From the NCBI GenBank assembly GCA_030544235.1, contig CM060478.1, positions 24,491,227-24,555,226 on the forward strand: a stretch of DNA of 64,000 nucleotides, in the 5' to 3' direction. A model generated the notes under the pieces. That model worked only from the letters and a program-made list of their open reading frames with translations, was not told the origin of the DNA and made no database searches. Source of the DNA: Lepturacanthus savala (Eukaryota > Chordata > Actinopteri > Scombriformes > Trichiuridae). The position numbers and the translations under genes are program-made. Shown here one piece after another: positions 55,395-64,000 of the stretch (position 1 is its first letter; every line of letters begins with the position of its first letter).

Positions 55395-57038
55395 GGTGGA
55401 AGAGAAGCAGCCGATTTATGGATCCTACTGTGGCGACACCTTGAACCAGGGCCAGGGGGGGACAAACAGGTATCTTGTCCGGGGCTCAGGAAAGGGACAG
55501 AACTAAAATGAATTAAATATAACCATTCAATTCTCTTTTTTTTATTTCACAATATGCCTATTTGTGGAAGAAATGTGTAATTGCTTTAAAGAAATTATAT
55601 CTAGTTTTGCCTTCATTGTCCTTGATACAGGGATCCATCAGACCCCTGCCCCACACAACGCTAAAATGGTTTGGCCTCTGATCAAAAATGCAACGTTGTT
55701 TGATTACTGCTCCAGTACATCAACAAGTCTGACAAGAAGTCAGGGGTACAAAGAAAGAAGAAGAGTACAAGAAACCAGGAGCTATAGGGATTCATTAAAT
55801 AGAGATTTAAGAAGGATTCTTCTGATGATACTACTAGCTAAAGGGTACTAATTAAAGGCAGGCAGAGCCAGGTAAGACACAGCCAGATGTTTTCCAGCCC
55901 CATAAAGTAACCCGATGCAATTGGGCTAAAAAAAAAAAAGCCAACCAAGTCTTTCCATTCATGTTACAAATGAGGAGCTGTAAACACAGACAGACTGGAC
56001 ATTAAATCATCTTTAGATAACAGCAACGGCTTAAAAACTATGTGCTTCATATGCAGTTCTATTCAATATAATAGTAGTGTGTTTAAAAACATGAGTAAAG
56101 CCAAAGTCCTTTTAATTTTTATTTAAATGCATTGTAAACACTGTATTTTATATACTGAATCAAAATGTGAAAAAAAAATCTGTAAATATTTTAATTATTT
56201 TACAGAAAAATAAATATTAGGCTGATCAAAAATAGCAGTCTGCATTTTTCTTTACAAACTCAAATATTTACTGTATAAACTGAAAGAATCTGTAGAATTC
56301 CTGTAAATCACTAAAGTAATATTTAGTTGTTATGACCATGGTTTCTGAGACCTGTTTCACATCTGTGTTTCATGGTGGCACCTATGAACAGGTGTTTCAG
56401 CCTCCCAATTTCTCTGGATTTCTTGATATTGCCTCAGGAACAACATTATTGATGTCAGCCAACAAGTTTTCAATGGGATTAAGGTCCAGGGATTAGGTTG
56501 ATCACTCCACAACTTTAATTTTGTTGTTCTGGAACCAAGATGCTGCTGGTTTACTGGTGTGTTTGGGGTTGTGTCCTGTGGAAACATACATTTCAAGTGT
56601 ATTTCCTCTTCAGCATAAGACAATATAACCTCTTCAAGTATTTTGATATAGGCAAATTGATCCATGATCCCTTGTCTTCATTTTTGTTCAGGAAACAATT
56701 TGCCAAGAGACACATCAACTGGCCTAAAGAGAAATGGAGAAACATTTTGTGGACTAATTAAAGTCCTATAATAATAATTCTTTTTGGGTCCAAGAGCCAC
56801 AGACTGTTTGTCAGACAACCATCAAACACTGAATTTAAGCCACAGTTCATGATGCTTCCAGCACCTCCTCACCACCACCTGAGTTTGTAAAGAAAAATTC
56901 AAACACTGCTATTTCTTTAGCCTAATATTATTTTTTTCTTCATTTTCTGTTGAATAATTAAAAAATTGACACATTTTTCCTCACATAGATGCAAAATGCA
57001 AGGATTTTGTCTCTACTCACGATGACACTGATATATAT

Positions 57039-57051
57039 GATTTTAATGACA

Positions 57052-57125
<74 letters not shown>

Positions 57126-57138
57126 TGTCATTAAAATC
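57039..57138. repeat. 100-bp perfect palindrome around an (AT)34 core
   Basis: Arms GATTTTAATGACACTG (57039-57054) and CAGTGTCATTAAAATC (57123-57138) are exact complements; 57055-57122 is uninterrupted AT. A third copy of ATGACACTGATATAT lies just outside at 57022. Confidence 0.9.
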
Positions 57139-57805
57139 TGACTGATATCAGTGAAAATTAATTAGGCAGGCCACAAACTAGATCAGCAACATCCCTGAAT
57201 GCTGCTTCCCAGCCGTGGCTGGAGAGTGGCAGCTATAGAAAGTAAGGCAGCTGTAGCGATGCTGATATCAACATGTGAACACTGCCAAACAACTGAACAA
57301 AATTGCGCTGACTAGTGCGGAGCAGTCAGCAGGATGACAGCTCACACTGATAGTAATTGACAGAAAGTAGGGCCAAGTGATTACGAGGTGTGACTTTTTT
57401 TGTTGATATTGGTTTTGTGATGCAAATAAATCCTTTTTTTGAACACAAACTGTTTGGGGAAGAAAGACTTTTTATTTTAGTGTCCCGGGAAACATGCCAG
57501 ACTACTTTGTTTTTGACCAGCAGTGAACCAGAACTCGGCTCACAGGACACTGTTGGGGGTAAGTCAGTATCACTATCCCTTTAAGCCTTATTTCCACTGT
57601 CAGTGTGGTACGGTACAGTATTGGTGTGGTACACAGTACTTCCAGTGTGTAGTGGGGCCTTAAACTTACACATGGGCTCCTCCTCTAGGGTACCCATCCC
57701 AACCAAAAAGGCCTACTAAAATGGTAACTGGTACCATGGAACTGATAGAGGTCCATGGTAATTGAAACGCTAATATAAGTGTATGGTTCCATCCCATACT
57801 AGACC

Positions 57806-57852
57806 ACTACAACCCTAATGAGGAATAAGCAGGTATAGAAGATGAATGAATG
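57806..57852 (+). repeat. 3' fragment of the SINE-like family
   Basis: CCCTAATGAGGAATAAGCAG followed by GTATAGAAGATGAATGAATG: only the last 50 bases or so of the family. Confidence 0.55.
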
Positions 57853-57944
57853 AATTCATTCTTTTCAGTTTTTATATAGTTTTCTTTACCCGATCACTCA
57901 TTAGAACTAAAAAACAATTGTACGTGTGAATTTCACAGCCTACA

Positions 57945-58230
57945 ATACACAGCCTTTTATTCAGAAACTTAAAATGAGCCGTCAGGACTTCTGTGAAGTT
58001 GTGATGTCACAACTACAGTCACTGCCCCCCCCCCCCCCCCCCCCCCCTCGGAGCCGTTTAAATCAACCAATCAGAGGAGAAGCTCATTGATATTAATGAG
58101 ACAGACACAAACCAACCTGTTCTTTCTAGAGCTGCAGGGAAGCTTGAGAGAGGAAATAGTAAACTACACAGATGATTTTTGCTTCTTAAAACCACAAATA
58201 TATCTTGTTAGTGATATCACAACTTTAAAT
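57945..58230 (+). repeat. Unnamed dispersed repeat, copy 2, with a poly-C tract
   Basis: Homologous to 54340-54550. At 58025-58047 it carries a 23-base C run that replaces ordinary sequence in copy 1. Confidence 0.6.
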
Positions 58231-58599
58231 AAATCCTAGAAAATGTGTAAAACATGGAATCATTAACATAGCCTCCTATCATTGATTGATGTATTCAGTT
58301 TGTTACATTTCTATCCTATAAATATAATATTAGGTGAAAATGAGCTCTACAGAAACAATGACGCCTTTGTAGGAAGTTTACAAGAGCATTATCTTTACCA
58401 CATGAGATAAAACTATATCAGAATCTTGATTGAGTGTCTATTTATTTAATTATTTATTAATGTTCTGTACCAGGCTGGGTCCAGGGTCCATATAACAGGA
58501 CTAGATTAATAATAATTAATACAATACTAATAAAATGACGGAACCGTTATGAAATATAGCAATAAAAAGTCAAGTGAAATAGCGGGACTGATAGGTGAG

Positions 58600-58839
58600 T
58601 ATTGATCTGCGGACCGACGGCGTAGATATAAGAGGAGCTGTCGTCCTCCTCCTCCTCCTCCTTCTCCTCCTCCTCCTCCTCCTCAGCTGGTGCCCGGAGC
58701 ACCTTCGGGGTGCTCACAGGACGAGCGGCTGCGGGAAAAACTTCCTTTGTTCACGTGTCAGACCGATTCAATGTTTTCCTGCTGACGCCTCGAGCCGTGA
58801 AGCTGTGATCAGCGGAAAATAAACCGGATGGAGACTCAG
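58600..58839 (+). CDS. Putative first exon of an unidentified gene (METQ...)
   Basis: A GC-rich stretch with a CTC triplet run precedes ATG at 58828 (ccggATGG), coding M-E-T-Q before a good donor (CAG/GTACGC) after 58839. Only four codons lie in this exon, so the protein cannot be named. Later exons were not recognised and may lie beyond the window. It could be a non-coding promoter exon. Confidence 0.35.
58637..58685. repeat. (CCT)n triplet run in a putative 5' UTR
   Basis: CCT repeats with one TTC break, in the leader of the putative exon ending at 58839. Read in one frame it gives a leucine run, which I do not believe is coded. Confidence 0.9.
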
Positions 58840-59027
58840 GTACGCCACAAATTTTACTTTTTATTCTCTTTGAAAAATCTTGTTCACGTTCACTTGTAGT
58901 GATTGCGCTATTTGTCCCCCCCCCTCTCAGTCTTGTTTACTCTCTTTTCATGACACTGCACTTTCTCTTAAACTCCTCTCTGACATGTTCTACTCTATGA
59001 GAATTAAGTTATTCCTTTCTTTACCTC

Positions 59028-59540
59028 GGTTGGTTGTGGAAGAAGTATTCAAACCCTTGAGTAAAAGTACTAATACACCAATTTATTTATTTTAAAAAAT
59101 TTATAGGACTAAAAAAAATAATTTGAAAACTCAATTTGATTGCGTGAAGCCTCATATTAACTTCAGATCAATTATTATTATCAGCATTATGTACACAATA
59201 TGGCTGAAAAAACAGGGTGTTCTCTGTTCATATGGACACCTGACAGTTCACAGACATGAAGTCATGCACTTATCAACTATTCATCAAGGTATTAAAGATG
59301 GTTCACAAAGAAAGTGCAGTGATATAAAAGAGACACAAACACTATCAAGTTAAAGAACTACTTTGCAAGTTACCATAATTATTTACCATATACATGCAGT
59401 AATAACTGTTCTTTCTGTTCCTTTCTTTACCCTGGTGAATTGTTTAAAGAAGTATTCAAACCCTTTAGTCAAAGTACTAATACAGCAATATAAAATACTC
59501 CCATGACAAGTAAAAGTAGCCTATTAGCAGCAAAATGAGT
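59028..59540 (+). repeat. AAGTATTCAAACCCTT-type fish repeat (two copies)
   Basis: GAAGAAGTATTCAAACCCTT then GTAAAAGTACTAATACA at 59039-59075, again at 59449-59540, where it continues ATACTCCCATGACAAGTAAA. A widespread teleost repeat. Confidence 0.5.
59226..59400 (+). repeat. Unnamed dispersed repeat, copy 3 (5' part)
   Basis: Shares CTTATCAACTATTCA, AAAAGAGACACAAACA-CTATCAAGTTA and ACTACTTTGCAAGTTA with 54145-54240, with small indels. Confidence 0.5.
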
Positions 59541-60076
59541 ATCAAGTAAAATAAAATGTGAACTGACTAAATACTGTTGTTTATAAGATGATAAACAACA
59601 AAAAAGTTAGAAGCCACAAGTTTAAAACTTTAATGTTGTATTTTAAAAGCTTCCTGCATCAAGTAATTAAAGCTGTCAGATAGAAAGTGACAGAAAGTGG
59701 AAGTATAACGTAGGTTAATACTTGAGCAAAGTGCAAGTAGACCGACAGTATTTGAGTAAATTTACATTACTGTTACTTTCCACTTTTGCAGATATGAAAG
59801 AGATTTTCCTTCATCTGTTCATGCAAGATTGAGTTTCTTTCTATGTAAGTGATGGGCAACAAAATCCAGTCAGATCAATTCATGTGTGTCCACAAAGATA
59901 AATTACTACTAATTATTACTTATTATTATTAGAAATGTATTTAATGTTTAACTAAAGCTGATCAGTCTGAGTTAGCCATACTGAATGAAAATGTGTGTAA
60001 ATGCATGCACATGTATGTTTACAGTCACGCTGCTGGAACGTGAGTGCGTTTAGTGAACTCAGTGACAGTTTACTCT

Positions 60077-60101
60077 GCAGCAGCAGCAGCAGCAGCAGCA
60101 G
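60077..60101. repeat. (CAG)8 triplet run
   Basis: Eight CAG units in non-coding DNA; no gene model around it. Confidence 0.9.
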
Positions 60102-60273
60102 GGAAATCGTCTGCTGATTAAGTAAGCTGTCAATCAACACACATGCAGACTTTACGACCTGTTAGTTTGGCGAGATAAAAAGCACCTGGAGCAACACATG
60201 ACGAAGCAAAAGAAGCTGCTCTGAAACCTTTGGCCTGGTCCATAGGAGCAATTTCAAAAGCGCAGATCTGACA

Positions 60274-60540
60274 ATCATCCATCCATCTGTTTTCTATAGC
60301 TGTTTATTCCTCACTAGGGTCTGCTGGAGCTAATCCCAGCATACTTCATACACAGGTCACCAGTCTATCTTCAGGCACACACACCATTCACTCACACACT
60401 CACAACTATGGGTAATTAAGAGTCTCCAATTAACCTCAGCATGAAAAAACCATACAGACAGGGAGAAAACATACAAACTTAACAAAGAAAGGTTTCAGCT
60501 CAAGTCCTTAAACTTCACCACCACCTGTGAGCTGACAACC
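60274..60540 (-). mobile_element. SINE-like element copy D (degraded)
   Basis: Same family, more diverged and shortened. The recognisable blocks are ACACCATTCACTCACAC and GAGTCTCCAATTAACCTCAG. Confidence 0.7.
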
Positions 60541-61370
60541 AGTTTCTGATTTTTCCTATTTTGTTTCCTAATTGAAGATTTTCTGTCCTGTGGATGAGGT
60601 CACTGCTCTGTCCAACCCTCTTATCAACACACACAGGAACACATGCCGCTTGTTTGCTTATAGATCCTTTGAGTGTTTGCCTGATTGAGATCCTGTAATG
60701 GCCCCAAATCAGACCAAATACCTGAAATGCAAACACAGCACATACTGTTTAACCGCTTCAGCGCCACTGGTTTGCACACATATGCATTTACGAGGCACTA
60801 AAGGGAAGGGGAGAGCCAAAGGGGCTGAGCTTTTAGCCTCAGGGGTGTGATAATCAAATGAGCTCGGTTCTAACCTGAAAAGTCACAGATACACTGAAAC
60901 ACCACCAGCTCCATGTAAACCAAGGCTCTGTCTTCTGATCTGCTGTTTGACCACATTTGTCTGAGCCTGTTGTGAGCCGCAAATCTCATTAACCATATGA
61001 TGATCACACGGCTGCTGCTTCTTTACGCGGAAATGAGCTTTAATTGAAACGAGCCATGCGTTTAACTGAATTTCAATTTGATGCACCGACATCGTATGTA
61101 ACCAAGTCAAAGACCGGTAACATGTGATAAAAGTCCCCTTAAACAGCAGAGAGGTGGGACAGAGCCAATCTCTGTCAGCTGCTTCCACCCTGAACCTATC
61201 TAGACACAGAGAAATTTCACTGGTCGAGAGAGTCAACCGTCTTGACTATGGTCGTCAATAACATAGAACACGTCATTGAGCTAACTTGTAGCAAATGCAA
61301 TTACTTTACACATTTCTGTTCAATAGTTACAAATTCTGTTGATCCAACCAACATTTATAGCATGTACTGT

Positions 61371-62004
61371 GGTTTAGACTTCTGCGTACATAGCTATGGT
61401 GTAGGCTGACGTGCACCTCCAAAAAATCCTGTGTTGCATCGTCGCAAACTGCAAGGGCTGTGATTGGTGCAGCCGCCGTGGTGGTCATACGTGTCGCAAT
61501 TTGCAATAAAAGTGTGTTGCTCTTTGATATCCATGGGTTACAAACACAAACGCTACATCCTGGTGTACAAAGGAGGATTAGGACCAGGCGAAAAAAATGT
61601 CTGGTACAAAAATAAAAAAGTCTGGTACATACAGTCAAGAATATGTGTTATTTAAGGGGATATGTTTTTTTGCCTGTTTTTTCCTGTCACCTGCGCTTCA
61701 GCATTTGCAATAAAAGCATTTGGTCTTTCATATAGTTGAGCTCCAAACACACGCTGCATCCCAGTGTAAAGAAAAAAAAAGAAAAAAAACAGGCGCTGTG
61801 TTATTTAAGGAGATATGTCTATTGCCTGTTTTTTTCTGTCTTGTACTTTCTTTCTTTTTTTTTTGCCTGGAATGCTGTTGCTACTATGAAGAGGAAGCAA
61901 GGATTCAGTGGAGCAACATGTTCCCTCAATGCAACTTTGAATGCACAAGGTGTGCGTCGCATCAACGACATAGCTACGTATGCAGAAGTATGAACTAGGC
62001 TTTA
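61371..62004. mobile_element. Non-autonomous Harbinger-like DNA element
   Basis: Ends form an inverted repeat: ACTTCTGCGTACATAGCTAT at about 61378 and its near-complement (ATAGCTACGTATGCAGAAGT) at about 61970-61989. The GACGTGCACCTCC block and GTGATTGGTGCAG are like those of fish Harbinger-type elements. Inside, a segment starting TTTGCAATAAAAG is duplicated (about 61501 and 61705). Confidence 0.55.
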
Positions 62005-62299
62005 GTCATGGTTAACCAATATTATGTGTATAGGTGTAGTGCCATCTAGTGGTCAGATTTACTCCTAAATGTGGAGGCCCTGTTTACACAACAAGGTTTG
62101 TGGGTAAAAACTACAACATATTCTACAGGAAGTGCCTCTCGTGTGGATGCTGCTGACAATGCAAATGCATTTACGTCACATACATGGCAACGTTTGATTA
62201 TTTCTGTGCATCAGACCTTCAAGCTGGTTTGGAGCCATTTCAAGAACTGTACCAAATCTGTACAGATAGCATTACTGAACAGAGAAGGATCCGGAATTA

Positions 62300-62600
62300 C
62301 CTTTATCCAAATTTAGATACACCAAGATGCAGTGTGTGTGTTTGGGGCTCATCGATATCAAAGAGCAAATGCTTTTATTGCAAGTATTGAAGCACAGGTG
62401 AGAGAAAAAAACAGCCAAAACACACATGTCCTCTCATATAACACATGTTCCAGACTGAATGTACAGGACGCTTTTCTTCTTTCGCCTGTTTTTCTTTTGG
62501 CAGCTGGTAGCATTCCGGCAAGGTCAGAATATTCCTGGTGGATTTTAGTGTTCCACTCTGCCTATGGAGCTGTACGTACGTCAGAACATAAATGTCCAAT
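62300..62600 (-). repeat. Inverted partial copy of the Harbinger-like element interior
   Basis: AAATGCTTTTATTGCAAGTA (62368-62387) and GATGCAGTGTGTGTGTTTGG are the reverse complement of the segment at about 61703-61765. Together with the copy at 61371-62004 this makes a long imperfect inverted pair. Confidence 0.5.
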
Positions 62601-63499
62601 CAGTCGGACCAACTGGAAATATGAAGTCAATACTCAGTTCCATTTCAGTCCTTCTAACATTTGGTGAAAACAAGGTGATTTCTACTTAAAGAAAACAACA
62701 TAACAACTTTTTTTTGATAATATCTACTATATTATTCATATATTTTGAGACCTATTACTTGGGTGAATCCATTTCAAGCACCTAAACAATTCATTCACAT
62801 GAATAAAGGCCATAAAGAAAGTCAAAAATGACAAAAAAATGTAATTCAATTATGTACAATTTGCATCATATAATAAAAATATATAATATCTACTTAGTTA
62901 TCCATTATAGCCACATTACTGCAGATTATTTATCAAAACTCTCATGGTCTAAATATTTTATGAAACCATCATCCTAAAATATGTCACAATAACAACATAT
63001 TCGGTCAAAAACAGTTGTGATATTTGTCCTTATCTGAGCTACTTTAGGTTCATCAGGTTGATCTTTGTTCAGAGGAAAGAAGGAAACCAGAGATAAGTAA
63101 ACAAACAAAAAACAACCAATGCATGCAGAGTAGTATTCGGCCATTCTATATTATATATCATGTACAAAATATTCAATGTGTAAATAATAAGTTCTACCTT
63201 CTACATAGAAAAATTTTATGTGAACATAAAGAATATATTATAAAACTGTCAAATAGTACAGTATATACTAGACCTCATCCCAGTGTAGATAGAGGTGATG
63301 TCTGGGTACTATCTTATTTGTTCATATAGGACGCTACGAATGTCTGTCAATTCCGTCTGTCAAATACGTAGCTTATAGCCAATCATATCAAACATACCCA
63401 CTGACATACCCAATACTCAGTGATGATGTTCGGTATATAGCTCAGCGCTAAAGGTTGCTCATTTTACTAAATAACCTTGTGGTCTAAATTACTTACAAC
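62601..63499. other. AT-rich region without recognisable features
   Basis: No coding or repeat signal that I can name. Confidence 0.5.
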
Positions 63500-63511
63500 A
63501 CATTGTAAGGC

Positions 63512-63871
63512 GTGGCGACACGGTGTTGCAGGGGTTAGCGCTGTTGCCTCACAGCAAGAAGGTCGCAGGTTCAAGACCTCCTTGGTCCTGGGTCTGGGAC
63601 CTTTCTATGTGGAGTTTGCATGTTCTCCCCGTGTCTGGTTTTCACCAGGTACTCCGACTTCCTCCCACAGTCCAAAAACATGCTGAGGTTAATTGGAGAC
63701 TCTAAATTGCCCGTAGGTGTGAGTGTGTGAGTGAATGGTGTGTGTGCCCTATGATTGGCTGGCGACCATCTGGGGTGTATCCCTGCCTCTCACTGTAATG
63801 TGCTGTGATAGGCTCCAGCAGACCCCTGCGACCCTAATGAGGAATAAGCAGGTATAGAAAATGACTGACTG
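63512..63871 (+). mobile_element. SINE-like element copy E with 12-bp duplication
   Basis: Full-length copy (360 bp) flanked by ACATTGTAAGGC at 63500-63511 and 63872-63883. The 3' tail is a short GACT-type repeat. Very close to copy B in sequence, suggesting a recent family. Confidence 0.85.
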
Positions 63872-64000
63872 ACATTGTAAGGCTGCATCGAAAGGTAAAT
63901 TACCATCTGCCACCATGTTGGATCCACAGTTATCAACAATGTGGCTTCAGGGTTTCATCATCATCTTGCTGCACCCTCCCCCGTTCTGTGATTGGGTCTT

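Larger units (their letters stand above)
53761..58590. other. Intergenic region after pank1
   Basis: Repeats only: copies of an unnamed dispersed family, GT microsatellite, the AT palindrome, and at 57585-57780 a short repeat with GGTACGGTACAG and GGTACCATGG blocks. No exon recognised. Confidence 0.55.
58840..61370. other. Possible intron of the gene starting at 58828
   Basis: AT-rich DNA with AAGTATTCAAACC-type repeats, SINE-like copy D and a CAG run. No second exon of the putative METQ gene recognised. Confidence 0.4.

Noticed and set aside
58595..58822. 75-codon frame with a leucine run resembling a signal peptide
   Set aside because: The leucines come from a CTC triplet repeat, and the frame overlaps the better start at 58828.
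60077..60101. (CAG)8 as a possible polyglutamine tract
   Set aside because: No open frame with coding character around it; stops occur close by.

Overview
The window looks like teleost fish nuclear DNA. It is AT-rich and packed with dinucleotide microsatellites. It carries interspersed repeats typical of ray-finned fish (Tc1, hAT, Harbinger-like, a LINE tail, a SINE-like family), and its genes are split into short exons with GT-AG introns. Identifications come from recognising protein and microRNA sequence; no search was run.

Layout. (1) 1-5700: no gene recognised; repeats include a 176-bp hAT-type MITE and a SINE-like copy, each with a perfect target-site duplication. (2) 5708-14860, minus strand: nephrocystin-1 (nphp1), a ciliary transition-zone adaptor, reconstructed as 20 coding exons and 680 aa with every phase matching. 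An X-box-like motif lies just upstream. (3) 15800-18250, plus strand: a four-exon, 263-aa short-chain dehydrogenase/reductase, divergent from nphp1, with a CCAAT box overlapping a palindromic CRE next to its start codon. (4) 17716-22390: gene-free, with a decayed piggyBac-like segment. (5) 22400-53760, plus strand: pantothenate kinase 1 (pank1), the first and rate-controlling step of coenzyme A synthesis. Two alternative first exons give predicted isoforms of 460 and 373 aa. Seven shared exons follow, and the 3' UTR may be about 5.4 kb. The intron between shared exons 6 and 7 holds a complete mir-107 hairpin. Introns also hold a Tc1 element with an open 339-codon transposase frame, two ZBED-like hAT relics, a LINE tail and MITEs. 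(6) 53760-58590: intergenic, with a dispersed repeat and a 100-bp perfect palindrome around an AT run. (7) 58600-64000: a probable 5' exon (METQ, then a splice donor) of an unidentified plus-strand gene; the rest is repeats.

The genes do not form one pathway. The one tight functional pair is pank1 with its intronic mir-107, a host-gene and microRNA pair known across vertebrates. I found no convincing undescribed multi-gene system. The most notable signals are the structurally complete Tc1 element in pank1, the two-promoter layout of pank1, the compact nphp1/SDR promoter motifs, and several transposon insertions whose boundaries can be read to the base.
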